From the NCBI GenBank assembly GCA_963760375.1, contig CAVXCS010000007.1, positions 496,001-560,000 of the forward strand: a stretch of DNA of 64,000 nt. The letters are read 5' to 3'. This document shows, piece after piece, positions 53,525 through 62,087 of this stretch (its first letter is position 1; each line of letters opens with the position of its first letter). The notes beneath the pieces were generated by a model. The model was not told the DNA's origin and searched no databases. It saw nothing but the letters and a program-made list of their open reading frames with translations. The position numbers and the translations under genes were made by a program. Source of the stretch: Pelagihabitans sp963760375 (GTDB taxonomy: Bacteria; Bacteroidota; Bacteroidia; Flavobacteriales; Flavobacteriaceae).

Positions 53525-54178
53525 ATGTTGGACAAAACAGGAATCGCAAAACGCATTGCACAGGAAATTCAGGACGGTTTTTATGTGAACCTCGGCATAG
53601 GTATTCCCACCTTGGTGGCGAATTATGTGCGCAACGATATTAGTGTGGAGTTCCAAAGCGAGAACGGGGTACTCGGAATGGGTCCGTTTCCTTTGGAAGG
53701 GGATGAAGATGCCGACATTATCAATGCCGGGAAACAGACCATAACCACTTTGGCAGGGGCCTCTTTTTTCGATTCGGTCACAAGTTTTGGCATGATTAGG
53801 GGAAAACATGTAGACCTCACCATTTTAGGAGCCATGGAAGTGGCCGAGAACGGGGATATTGCCAATTGGAAAATCCCCGGAAAAATGGTCAAAGGCATGG
53901 GTGGCGCCATGGACCTGGTCGCCTCCGCGGAAAATATTATCGTGGCCATGATGCACACGAACAGGGAGGGTGAATCGAAACTCCTAAAAAGCTGTTCCCT
54001 TCCATTGACAGGCGTAGGTTGTGTAAAAAAAATAGTGACCAACTTAGCGGTATTGGCGGTAACGCCCGACGGGTTTGAGCTTTTGGAACGCGCGCCCGGG
54101 GTAAGCATTGCGGAAGTCCAAAAAGCCACCGAAGGCCATTTGGTCATTAAGGGCAGCGTTCCCGAAATGCAGATTTAA
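53525..54178 (+). CDS. scoB: 3-oxoacid CoA-transferase subunit B
   Basis: A 217-residue subunit B. GFYVNLGIGIPTLV at the start and SENGVLGMGP near 48-57, with the catalytic glutamate that forms the CoA thioester, are typical. KGMGGAMDLV and TDLAVLAVT-like segments complete the fold (here TNLAVLAVT). It works with subunit A encoded just upstream. A 500-base region without large genes follows. Confidence 0.93.
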   Translation: MLDKTGIAKRIAQEIQDGFYVNLGIGIPTLVANYVRNDISVEFQSENGVLGMGPFPLEGDEDADIINAGKQTITTLAGASFFDSVTSFGMIRGKHVDLTILGAMEVAENGDIANWKIPGKMVKGMGGAMDLVASAENIIVAMMHTNREGESKLLKSCSLPLTGVGCVKKIVTNLAVLAVTPDGFELLERAPGVSIAEVQKATEGHLVIKGSVPEMQI

Positions 54179-54340
54179 AAGGGATACTCCTCTATTTTCT
54201 TCAATACCTAAAAAGGCACTTTGGCTGGCAATCATATATTGCATTATTCACCACATGTTCCAAGCGGTTCACAACAATAATTTGCACTTATTCCCGTTTT
54301 GAATTAATTTGGAAATCAAAACGTACGGATATTCCCAAAA

Positions 54341-54348
54341 TATTTTTG
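54341..54348 (+). promoter_or_regulatory. Possible -7 element for the small gene at 54383
   Basis: TATTTTTG fits TAnnTTTG. The only upstream TTTG is 29 bases away, too far for a standard -33 box. A start near 54355 would leave a leader of roughly 28 bases. Confidence 0.4.
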
Positions 54349-54382
54349 CGTACCAAGTCTAACCTTTTTTAACCTACATTTT

Positions 54383-54490
54383 ATGGATGCCCAATTGAAC
54401 CATCCCCACACCCGAGAAGAAATACAAGTGTATCACAACGACTTTTATAGTGGCTTGGCGATGCTCATGCGCAAACTGTTTATGCTATAA
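54383..54490 (+). CDS. Possible 35-residue small protein or leader peptide
   Basis: The frame ATG 54383 to TAA 54490 encodes 35 residues: a polar start (MDAQLNHPHTREEIQVYHND) followed by a more hydrophobic, basic end with Met-rich FYSGLAMLMRKLFML. The end could form a short amphipathic helix. It has a candidate -7 element upstream and a strong terminator 24 bases after the stop, so a discrete RNA of about 190 bases is likely. Whether the peptide is made, or the unit is a non-coding RNA, cannot be decided here. I recognise no family. Confidence 0.4.
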   Translation: MDAQLNHPHTREEIQVYHNDFYSGLAMLMRKLFML

Positions 54491-54514
54491 ACAGGTTTGT
54501 GACCTAAATGATGC

Positions 54515-54545
54515 AGCGCAACCTCGCAAAGGTTGCGCTTTTTTT
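54515..54545 (+). terminator. Strong intrinsic terminator after the small ORF
   Basis: AGCGCAACCT (54515-54524) and AGGTTGCGCT (54530-54539) form a perfect 10-base-pair stem with loop CGCAA, followed by seven Ts. It points along the plus strand and terminates the small unit, possibly also scoAB. Confidence 0.85.
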
Positions 54546-54696
54546 ATGGCAACAGGCACTGGATCGCATTATAACTACTTGAAAAACAGTCGAATCAATA
54601 TTTTACTTCAATTAGCAGTCCCCTCCACTTCTTAAAATTCAGTAATGTTTGTAGCGCTACGCAAAAGCTTTTACTTTTAAGGCTTTGAATTGTGCA

Positions 54697-55231
54697 ATGG
54701 AATTACGACTTGAAAAATGCAGCTTAAGCGGTTTGGATGAATTGGTTCATCTATCGAGAAAGACCTTTGAGGATGCCTTCGAAAAAGACAACGACCCAGA
54801 AGATTTCAAGGCATATATTGAATTTGCCTTTGATAGGGAAAAATTGAAGGAGGAATTGACCAGCAAGGATTCTCATTTCTTTTTTGCTTTCGTCGACAAT
54901 GCTTTGGCCGGCTATTTCAAGCTCAACCAGAACCAAAACCAAACCGACCTTAAACTAGGGGAATCGATGGAACTGGAACGCATTTATGTCTTGGAGCGCC
55001 TACCAAGGACGAAAGATTGGCGAATGGTTGTTGGACAATACCAAGCGTATCGCCTTTGAAGAACAAAAGACCTTTTTATGGCTGGGGGTATGGGAAAAGA
55101 ACAACAAGGCCATTGCCTTTTATCAACGCCACGGATTTGTTAAATTTGGAACGCATCCCTATTATATCGGAAGAGATGAACAGACCGATTGGCTAATGCG
55201 GTTCGATTTGATTAATTTCAACATACTTTAA
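54697..55231 (+). pseudogene. GNAT-family acetyltransferase, interrupted by a +1 frameshift
   Basis: The first part from ATG 54697 encodes the N-terminal half of a GNAT: LRLEKCSLSGLDELVHLSRKTFEDAF, FFFAFVDNALAGYFKLN and MELERIYVLER. It leaves frame at 55000. The other half, YQGRKIGEWLLDNTKRIAFEE (acetyl-CoA loop) and WLGVWEKNNKAIAFYQRHGF, lies in the next frame and ends at 55231. Removing one C at 54999/55000 joins ER to YQGRKIG and restores a normal protein of about 177 residues. The substrate is unknown. This may be decay or an assembly insertion. Confidence 0.82.
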
Positions 55232-55246
55232 TAATCTCGCCATGCT

Positions 55247-56401
55247 ATGAAGAATTTTCTACTCGGTTGTTTGACCCTTTTGTGGGTTTGCCATGTTGAC
55301 GCCCAAAAGGCCTCCTATTTTCCGGATACAAATGGGGTCTGGGCCCAAAAGGCCCCACAAGAATTCAAGATGGATGCCAAGTTGTTACAGGAGGCCATAG
55401 CCTTTGCGGAAGCCAATGAATATTCCGGATCAAGGGATTTGCGCATTGCGATTCTAAAGGGCTTCGAGAGGGAACCGTTTCACGAAATTTTAGGCCCCAC
55501 CAAAAAACGGGGCGGTCCCGCGGGGATGGTGCTCAAAAATGGATATCTGGTGGCCCATTGGGGAGATGTAAAGAGGGTCGACATGACCTTTAGTGTTACC
55601 AAAAGCTTTCTTTCCACGGTGGCAGGCTTGGCTGAAGACCGCGGCCTGATCAACAGTACCGATGATCGGGTAATCGACTATATATGGGATGGAACGTTTG
55701 ATGGGGAGCACAACGGGAAAATCACTTGGAAACACCTATTACAGCAGACTTCAGATTGGTCCGGAGAACTGTGGGGAGGGCAAGATTGGGCCGACCGCCC
55801 GCCAAGGGAAGGGGGCATAGACGATTGGAGGTACCGCATATTGAACGAACCGGGCACCGTGATGGAATATAATGACGTTAGGGTTAATGTATTGGCATAC
55901 GCACTCACCCATGTTTGGCGCAAACCCGTGCCCTTGGTGCTCAAAGAAAACTTAATGGATAACATTGGCGCTTCCACCACATGGCGATGGTTTGGATATG
56001 ACCATGCATGGACCGAAATAGACGGCCTGCAGATGAAATCGGTGACCGGGGGAGGACATTCGGGTGCGGGTCTTTTTATCAATACGGAAGACATGGCGCG
56101 ATTCGGCCTATTGTTCTTGAACCAAGGCAATTGGAAGGGTCGGCAGATCATTAGCGCTTCATGGATCAGCAAGGCGGTACAACCTTCCATCCCCAACAAT
56201 AATTATGGGTTTATGTGGTGGTTGAACCAAAAGGGGCCGGAACACTGGGAAGGCCTTTCCGAAAAGATCTATTATGCGGCCGGTTTTGGGGGCAATTTTA
56301 TAGTGATTGATAACGAAAGGGATTTAGTGGTCGTGACCCGATGGCTCGAGCCCAACAAAATTGGGGAGTTCATGGGCAAAATCAGCGCCGCGCTCGATTA
56401 A
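55247..56401 (+). CDS. Exported serine hydrolase (beta-lactamase/class C family)
   Basis: A 384-residue protein with a signal peptide (KNFLLGCLTLLWVCHVDAQ). The SxxK motif SVTK is at 116-119; the YxN-like motif reads YND at 208-210; VTGGGHSGAGLFINTEDMARFG and GFMWWLN are family blocks. Members hydrolyse esters, amides or D-amino peptides in the periplasm; few are true beta-lactamases. YND instead of YxN is a slight deviation. Its end overlaps the convergent aminotransferase gene by 4 bases. Confidence 0.88.
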   Translation: MKNFLLGCLTLLWVCHVDAQKASYFPDTNGVWAQKAPQEFKMDAKLLQEAIAFAEANEYSGSRDLRIAILKGFEREPFHEILGPTKKRGGPAGMVLKNGYLVAHWGDVKRVDMTFSVTKSFLSTVAGLAEDRGLINSTDDRVIDYIWDGTFDGEHNGKITWKHLLQQTSDWSGELWGGQDWADRPPREGGIDDWRYRILNEPGTVMEYNDVRVNVLAYALTHVWRKPVPLVLKENLMDNIGASTTWRWFGYDHAWTEIDGLQMKSVTGGGHSGAGLFINTEDMARFGLLFLNQGNWKGRQIISASWISKAVQPSIPNNNYGFMWWLNQKGPEHWEGLSEKIYYAAGFGGNFIVIDNERDLVVVTRWLEPNKIGEFMGKISAALD

Positions 56402-57555
56402 ATTTTACTGAGGATGGCGGTCGCCTTTTCCAAAGTATCTTCCGTTTTGGCAAAGCAAAACCGCAGTAATTTATCATCCCTTTGGCCCAAATTAAAGACC
56501 GACATGGGAATGCTGGCCAATTTGTTCTCGATCGTAAGTCGCTTGGCAAGCGCAACATCGCCCTCATCGGTAATGTCGGAATAGTCGAGCAATTGGAAAT
56601 AGGTGCCCTCGGAGGGGATAAACTTGAAACGCGAATTACGTAGTCCGTTTAAAAAGAAATCCCTTTTTTCCTGGTAAAAGGCATTCAAACCCAAATAATG
56701 CGTTTCGTTTTCCAAATATTCTGCCATGGCCCATTGTACCGGATGATCAACGCTGAACACATTGAATTGGTGGGTCTTTCGAAACTCGTGCATCAAGGGG
56801 GCGGGGGCAGCGCAATAACCCATCTTCCATCCGGTTACATGAAATGTCTTGCCAAAGGAGGCGCAGACAAAACTGCGGGATGCCAAATCTTCGAAACGTG
56901 AGGCGCTCTCGTGTGCCTTGCCATCAAATACGATATGTTCGTAGACTTCATCACTGATCACTATAATCTTGGTATCCTTTAAGATTTCCTCAAGTTTCAA
57001 CATATCGGCTTTTGAAAAGATATGCCCACTGGGATTGTGCGGGGTATTGATGATGACCATTTTGGTCTTCGGACTGATGGCACGTTGAAAGGCCTCCCAA
57101 TCTACCCTAAAATCTTTGCTCTCGAGTTGAACGAATACTGGTATGCCGCCGTTCACTTCAATGGCCGGTTCATAACAGTCATAGGCAGGTTTGATCACGA
57201 TGACTTCATCGCCCGGGTGAACAAAGGCCGTGATTGCGGTGAAAATGGCTTGTGTGGCACCTACGGTTATCGTTATCTCCTCTTCTGGATCGTAGGCTGC
57301 CCGGTGTAGTTTTTTGATTTTTTCGGCGATGACCGTCCTTAATTGGGGCAATCCCGGCATTGGCGCATATTGGTTGTGGCCCTTTTGCATGGCTTTGGAG
57401 ACCAGTTGAAGCAAATAGGGGTCGGGATCGAAGTTGGGGAATCCTTGCGAAAGGTTCAGGGCATTATGCGCCAATGCCAATCGCCCAACAGTGGTAAAAA
57501 TGGTGGTCTTTACATGGGGAAGTTTCGATGGGATGGGATATTTATAGGCTTTCAT
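56398..57555 (-). CDS. PLP-dependent methionine/kynurenine aminotransferase
   Basis: A 385-residue class I aminotransferase. NLSQGFPNFDPD near 34-45 and QYAPMPGLPQLR mark the methionine/kynurenine (YbdL/CCBL) subgroup. The PLP lysine is Lys236 in SFGKTFHVTGWKMGY; INTPHNPSGHIF and SDEVYEHIVFDG bind the cofactor. It probably converts methionine and related amino acids to 2-oxo acids, for example in methionine salvage. Confidence 0.93.
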   Translation of the reverse strand: MKAYKYPIPSKLPHVKTTIFTTVGRLALAHNALNLSQGFPNFDPDPYLLQLVSKAMQKGHNQYAPMPGLPQLRTVIAEKIKKLHRAAYDPEEEITITVGATQAIFTAITAFVHPGDEVIVIKPAYDCYEPAIEVNGGIPVFVQLESKDFRVDWEAFQRAISPKTKMVIINTPHNPSGHIFSKADMLKLEEILKDTKIIVISDEVYEHIVFDGKAHESASRFEDLASRSFVCASFGKTFHVTGWKMGYCAAPAPLMHEFRKTHQFNVFSVDHPVQWAMAEYLENETHYLGLNAFYQEKRDFFLNGLRNSRFKFIPSEGTYFQLLDYSDITDEGDVALAKRLTIENKLASIPMSVFNLGQRDDKLLRFCFAKTEDTLEKATAILSKI

Positions 57556-57591
57556 AGGATGGGTAATGTCTTGTAAAAATAAGCAATCGCC

Positions 57592-58071
57592 TCAGTTTTT
57601 GGGCATCATGGCTTCCAAATGCGCGATAACGGTCTCCAGGCAACGATCCAGTTCTTTTTTGACCTCATGGTCCCAGAATCGGAATACGGTATAACCCAAA
57701 GCGGCCAATGCAGTATTTACTTCTCTATCGCGTTGCAGGTTGCGCTCTATTTTCGGAATCCAAAAGGTCTTGTTGCTCTTGATTTTTTCTTTGCGTTCTT
57801 CCCAATTTTGACCGTGCCAAAAGGCCCCATCTATAAAAATTACCGTTCGGTATTTTTTCATCACGATATCGGGTTTGCCTATGAGTTTCTTGTAATCGAC
57901 ACGGTATCGGTAACCCTTGGCATAAAGCGCTTTTCGAAAAGCAAGCTCTGGCTTGGTGTTCTTGCCCCTGATCTTGCCCATCATTTTGGACCGTTCAGGA
58001 GAAGTGTAATACCCCGATGCTTCATCGAATCGGGGCACCCTGATCCGTTCTTCTGATTTGTAATCGGCCAT
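57592..58071 (-). CDS. Vsr-type very short patch repair endonuclease
   Basis: From ATG 58071 the protein has 159 residues; starts further upstream run through the terminator stem. RSKMMGKIRGKNTKPELAFRKAL, GKPDIVMKKYRTVIFIDGAFWHG and KIERNLQRDREVNTALAALGYTVFRFWDHEV match Vsr, including the metal-binding acidic residues. Vsr nicks at T:G mismatches arising from deaminated 5-methylcytosine. No cytosine methylase gene is in the window, so its partner is elsewhere or absent. It lies just after the sdh operon terminator. Confidence 0.9.
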   Translation of the reverse strand: MADYKSEERIRVPRFDEASGYYTSPERSKMMGKIRGKNTKPELAFRKALYAKGYRYRVDYKKLIGKPDIVMKKYRTVIFIDGAFWHGQNWEERKEKIKSNKTFWIPKIERNLQRDREVNTALAALGYTVFRFWDHEVKKELDRCLETVIAHLEAMMPKN

Positions 58072-58090
58072 TGGACAAGATAAAAAAATA

Positions 58091-58121
58091 ATCCCAAGTC
58101 CTTGATTCAAGGACTTGGGAT
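58091..58121 (-). terminator. Intrinsic terminator of the sdhCAB operon
   Basis: The left arm (58091-58105, ATCCCAAGTCCTTGA) is exactly complementary to the right arm (58107-58121). On the minus strand it is followed by TATTTTTTTA. It starts 22 bases after the sdhB stop and precedes the Vsr gene, which supports the Vsr start at 58071. Confidence 0.9.
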
Positions 58122-58142
58122 GCATGCTGGTTACTGGAAGAT

Positions 58143-58889
58143 TTATCCTTTAAGATTGGCCTTGAAATACTCACGATTCAGTCGTGCAATGTTTTCAAGC
58201 GATATTCCTTTTGGGCATTCGACCTCGCAAGCCCCTGTATTCGTGCAATTGCCAAAACCTTCCAAATCCATTTGGCGCACCATATTGTGAACCCGGTCTA
58301 TGGCTTCAACCTGCCCTTGGGGCAAGAGTGCGAATTGGGAGACTTTTGCCGAAGTAAACAGCATGGCGCTTGCATTTTTACATGCTGCGACGCAAGCCCC
58401 ACAGCCGATACATGTGGCTGAGTCCATGGCTTCGTCGGCAATATGTTTGTTGATGGGAATCGCATTGGCATCGACGGTATGCCCTGAGGTATTTACCGAA
58501 ATATAGCCCCCAGCCTGCTGGATGCGGTCGAAGGCGCTACGATCGACGATCAAATCCTTGATGACCGGAAAAGCCTTGGCGCGGAAAGGTTCGATCACGA
58601 TGGTATCGCCATCCTTGAATTTTCGCATATGCAACTGGCAAGTGGTTACCCTTCGATCGGGGCCATGGGGCTCTCCGTTGATTTGCAGGGAACAAGACCC
58701 ACAAATGCCTTCCCTACAATCATGGTCGAACTCAACAGGCTCTTCTCCCTTGGTGATCAGTTCCTCGTTCAACACGTCCAACATTTCCAAGAAAGACATA
58801 TCGCCATCAATGCCGGTGATGGGGTAATCGGCCATTTGTCCCTTGGACTTAGCATCTTTTTGACGCCATATTTTCAAATTCAGCTTCAT
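58143..58889 (-). CDS. sdhB: Succinate dehydrogenase iron-sulfur subunit
   Basis: A 248-residue subunit with the three clusters: 2Fe-2S ligands Cys58, 63, 66 and 84; 4Fe-4S CIGCGACVAAC with Cys160, 163, 166, 170; and 3Fe-4S region Cys215, 221, 225 (CTNTGACEVECPKG). It passes electrons from the flavoprotein to the membrane subunit. It is encoded 6 bases after sdhA and ends the operon before a strong terminator. Confidence 0.97.
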   Translation of the reverse strand: MKLNLKIWRQKDAKSKGQMADYPITGIDGDMSFLEMLDVLNEELITKGEEPVEFDHDCREGICGSCSLQINGEPHGPDRRVTTCQLHMRKFKDGDTIVIEPFRAKAFPVIKDLIVDRSAFDRIQQAGGYISVNTSGHTVDANAIPINKHIADEAMDSATCIGCGACVAACKNASAMLFTSAKVSQFALLPQGQVEAIDRVHNMVRQMDLEGFGNCTNTGACEVECPKGISLENIARLNREYFKANLKG

Positions 58890-58895
58890 CGATTC

Positions 58896-60899
58896 TTATT
58901 TATAACTTCTTGTTTTCAATTCGATATTCTCATAGATCAGATCTTCCTTGTGCAAAATGGCATCCTTGGGTTCCCCCTTATATTCCCAGGCCGATACGAA
59001 CTTGAAGTTTTTATCGTCGCGCAAAGCTTCTCCTTCCGGGGTTTGGTATTCTTCACGGAAGTGTCCCCCACAGGATTCGTTCCTGGTAAGCGCATCCTTG
59101 GCAAACAGCTCCCCCAGTTCAAGAAAGTCGGCCACCCGGCCTGCTTTTTCCAATTCCTGATTTTTGCTATCTGTGGTTCCCGGTACACGAACATGCTGCC
59201 AGAAATCGGCACGCAGGGCGGAAATCTCGTCGATAGCTTCCTTAAGTTCTTTCGCATTTCGGCTCATGCCACATTTGTTCCACATGATTTTGCCCAATTT
59301 CTTATGATAGTAATCCACGGAATGGGCGCCACTGCCAGACATCAAACGCTCCATCCTTTGTTTTACGTCGTTCTCCGCGACGTCGAATTCGGCACTATCG
59401 ATAGGGATGGCACCGGTTCTGATATCTTGTGAAAGATAATCCCCGATGGTGTACGGTAGGACAAAATAACCATCGGCCAATCCCTGCATCAGGGCGGAAG
59501 CTCCAAGACGGTTGGCCCCGTGATCGCTGAAATTGGCTTCTCCCGCCGAATAGCATCCGGGAATGGTGGTCTGTAAATTATAGTCGACCCAAAGACCGCC
59601 CATCGTATAATGTACCGCTGGGTATATTTTCATGGGGGTCTTGTATGGATTTTCATCCACTATCTTTTCGTACATCTGGAAAAGGTTGCCATACTTGGCC
59701 TCTACCACCTGTTCTCCAAGTTTTCTTATGGTGTCATCATCCGGATTTTTGATGCCTGTGATCATCGCCTGCTCTTTTCCATACCTTGTAATGGCAGAGG
59801 CAAAATCGAGATAGACGGCCTCCCCAGTTTTATTGACGCCAAATCCTGCATCGCAACGTTCTTTTGCCGCCCTGGAGGCCACATCCCTTGGTACCAGATT
59901 CCCGAATGCCGGATATCGTCTTTCCAAAAAATAATCGCGGTCCTCGTCTTTGAGCTGCGTGGGCTTAAGCTTCCCTTCCCGGATGGCTTGGGCATCTTCC
60001 AATCGTTTGGGCACCCAGATGCGACCGTCATTGCGCAACGATTCCGACATCAAGGTCAGTTTCGATTGGTGATCTCCGGATACGGGAATGCAGGTAGGGT
60101 GTATTTGTGTGAAGCAAGGGTTGGCAAAGAAGGCTCCCCTTCGATGCGCCCGCCAAGCGGCCATGACATTGCTTCCCATAGCGTTGGTAGAGAGGTAAAA
60201 CACGTTGCCATAACCTCCCGTGGCCAAAACGACCGCATGCGCGGCATGCCTTTCCACGGCACCTGTCACCAGGTCCCTGGCGATAATGCCCCTTGCTTTG
60301 CCGTCGACCAGAACAAGATCCATCATTTCATGCCGGTTAAAGGGTGTGATCTTTCCCCGGTTGATCTGCCGGTTCATGGCCGCATAGGCCCCAAGCAACA
60401 GTTGCTGCCCTGTTTGGCCTTTGGCATAAAAGGTTCTTGATACCAAAACGCCCCCGAAGGATCGGTTGTCCAATAACCCCCCATATTCCCTGGCGAAGGG
60501 CACGCCTTGTGCCACGCATTGGTCTATGATGTTGCCCGAAACTTCGGCCAGCCTATAAACATTGGCTTCCCTAGATCGATAATCCCCACCTTTGATGGTG
60601 TCATAGAACAAGCGGTAATTGCTGTCGCCGTCGCCTTGGTAATTTTTTGCAGCGTTGATTCCGCCCTGTGCGGCTATGGAATGTGCCCGTCGCGGGGAAT
60701 CCTGATAGCAAAAAGTCTTGACGTTGTAGCCGAGTTCGGCCAGGGTGGCCGCAGCCGATCCCCCTGCTAGGCCCGTGCCCACAACGATGATATCTATGTT
60801 CCGCTTGTTGGCCGGATTAACCAGATTGATGTCGTTCTTATGTTTTGTCCATTTATCGGCCAATGGCCCGGAAGGAACTTTTGAATCCAAAATGCCCAT
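58896..60899 (-). CDS. sdhA: Succinate dehydrogenase/fumarate reductase flavoprotein subunit
   Basis: A 667-residue flavoprotein. FAD-binding VVGTGLAGGSAAATLAELG is at 39-57; HSIAAQGGINAAKN holds the FAD-linking His73; HPTCIPVSGDH and the C-terminal helical region are typical of the B. subtilis/Wolinella-type enzymes. It oxidises succinate to fumarate (or the reverse). It starts 2 bases after the sdhC stop, in one operon. Confidence 0.97.
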   Translation of the reverse strand: MGILDSKVPSGPLADKWTKHKNDINLVNPANKRNIDIIVVGTGLAGGSAAATLAELGYNVKTFCYQDSPRRAHSIAAQGGINAAKNYQGDGDSNYRLFYDTIKGGDYRSREANVYRLAEVSGNIIDQCVAQGVPFAREYGGLLDNRSFGGVLVSRTFYAKGQTGQQLLLGAYAAMNRQINRGKITPFNRHEMMDLVLVDGKARGIIARDLVTGAVERHAAHAVVLATGGYGNVFYLSTNAMGSNVMAAWRAHRRGAFFANPCFTQIHPTCIPVSGDHQSKLTLMSESLRNDGRIWVPKRLEDAQAIREGKLKPTQLKDEDRDYFLERRYPAFGNLVPRDVASRAAKERCDAGFGVNKTGEAVYLDFASAITRYGKEQAMITGIKNPDDDTIRKLGEQVVEAKYGNLFQMYEKIVDENPYKTPMKIYPAVHYTMGGLWVDYNLQTTIPGCYSAGEANFSDHGANRLGASALMQGLADGYFVLPYTIGDYLSQDIRTGAIPIDSAEFDVAENDVKQRMERLMSGSGAHSVDYYHKKLGKIMWNKCGMSRNAKELKEAIDEISALRADFWQHVRVPGTTDSKNQELEKAGRVADFLELGELFAKDALTRNESCGGHFREEYQTPEGEALRDDKNFKFVSAWEYKGEPKDAILHKEDLIYENIELKTRSYK

Positions 60900-60901
60900 A
60901 A

Positions 60902-61570
60902 TTAATGTGTTATCGGGTTAAGGTGATGGTAAATCGCTATAAATGCAAAACCCAAGGGAATCGCAACGGCATAAATCTTGGTAAAGGTCTTGATGCCCGG
61001 GGAATATTTGTTGTTCACCCCCATGGTCTGAAAAGCGGAGGAGAAACCGTGCAGCAAGTGGAGCGCCAAAAGGACGAAGGCCACTATATAAAGGACCGTA
61101 CGCCATATCGGTTCAAATTTTTCGACCGTTTCGGCATAATATCTTGTGGGGTCTTCCGGGTTGGCTTCTATGTATTTATATACCATTTCATGCACCCAGA
61201 AATCGTAAAAATGTAGGCCCAAAAAAGCAAGCACAACAAGGCCCGTGATGATCATGTTCCTGGAGATCCATGGGGCGTTGCTCTTACCGTTATATCGCAC
61301 GTATTTGATGTCCCTGGCTTTGTTGTTGCCAAGTTCGAGAATGAATCCCATGACAAAATGAACCACGACCCCCCCGATCAGGACGGGTTGGAGCACATAT
61401 TGCACCAGTACGTTGTAGCCCATAAAATGCGACCATGAATTAAAGGTGTCCGGGGAAATCACCGAAGTAATGTTGATCACAAAGTGTTGGCCCAGGAAAA
61501 TGACCAAAAAAAGACCCGAGAGGGCCATGACCACTTTTCGGGCAATCGAAGACTTAATCAATCCGCTCAT
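60902..61570 (-). CDS. sdhC: Succinate dehydrogenase cytochrome b subunit
   Basis: A 222-residue membrane protein with five helices (B. subtilis/Bacteroidota type, so no sdhD is needed). Histidines for the two b hemes occur in FLGQHFVINI, PVLIGGVVVHFVMGF, LGLHFYDFW and LALHLLHGFSSAF. It exchanges electrons with menaquinone. It is the first gene of the sdh operon, with a good promoter just upstream. Confidence 0.95.
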   Translation of the reverse strand: MSGLIKSSIARKVVMALSGLFLVIFLGQHFVINITSVISPDTFNSWSHFMGYNVLVQYVLQPVLIGGVVVHFVMGFILELGNNKARDIKYVRYNGKSNAPWISRNMIITGLVVLAFLGLHFYDFWVHEMVYKYIEANPEDPTRYYAETVEKFEPIWRTVLYIVAFVLLALHLLHGFSSAFQTMGVNNKYSPGIKTFTKIYAVAIPLGFAFIAIYHHLNPITH

Positions 61571-61590
61571 TAATGTTTAGTTTAGTCGAA

Positions 61591-61621
61591 CAAAAATACA
61601 GTACAGGGCAGTTATTAACAA
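61591..61621 (-). promoter_or_regulatory. Promoter of the sdhCAB operon
   Basis: On the minus strand TTG (61619-61621) and TATTTTTG (61591-61598) are separated by 20 bases, matching the Bacteroidota pattern. The ATG of sdhC at 61570 follows within about 20 bases, so the leader is short. Confidence 0.62.
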
Positions 61622-61929
61622 GTTTTAGCCGTCTTATGTAGACTAATTTAGATGTATTTTAAAGAAACCTATCCCGGTGTTCAACGTTTTGTTGCAATTT
61701 CAAATAAATCGGATCCCAAGTCTAAACAAATTAAAGATCACAACCTTGTGCCCATGTCAATACCGAACCACGATCGAATTACTTGCTGAGCAAACTCAAT
61801 TCGTTCATCTAACCATTCCCTTGAGATTCGATCGAATGGATTTATCGGTTAAAGCACTGTTTAGATTTTACTAAAAAGGCCAATTTAAAGCTTCGACAAG
61901 TATTTGAGGGGGCAAAATATCAATTTTTT

Positions 61930-62073
61930 ACCGACCCGGTGGTTTGTAATTCGATTTGCAAGGTGCTTCCACTTCCCCATGAATGCTTTTCGACCTATGT
62001 TTTGGTTCAGTCGTCCGATAGCGCCAACGTTCGGATGTTTTCTAAAAATCAGCCGACCGACCCGGTGGTCGGT
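61930..62073. repeat. Palindrome pair 4 (between the VPS10-like gene and sdhC)
   Basis: The left site at 61930-61947 is ACCGACC-CGGT-GGTTTGT. The right site at 62056-62073 is ACCGACC-CGGT-GGTCGGT, a perfect inverted repeat. The centres are 126 bases apart, and both share the loop CGGT. The right site lies 14 bases after the stop of the VPS10-like gene; the left site is 359 bases from sdhC. Confidence 0.75.
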
Positions 62074-62087
62074 TTTGCAAGCACCGT

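Larger units (their letters stand above)
54179..54696. other. 518-base region between scoB and the GNAT gene
   Basis: It holds a compact transcription unit: a -7 element at 54341, a 35-codon ORF at 54383-54490, and a strong terminator at 54515-54545. The remaining sequence shows no further frame of recognisable type. The GNAT promoter is not resolved. Confidence 0.5.
61571..62087. other. 517-base intergenic region upstream of the sdh operon
   Basis: No supportable gene. It holds the sdh promoter at 61591-61621 and palindrome pair 4 at 61930-62073. The 300 bases between them are AT-rich without visible structure. Confidence 0.55.

Noticed and set aside
59610..60440. A 276-codon plus-strand frame inside sdhA
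   Set aside because: SdhA is complete on the other strand with cofactor motifs.
19012..62073. Palindrome pairs as a dispersed CRISPR or as an insertion sequence
   Set aside because: There are only two sites per locus, in inverted orientation, with no array and no cas gene; the units are far too short for a transposase and I see no target-site duplication.
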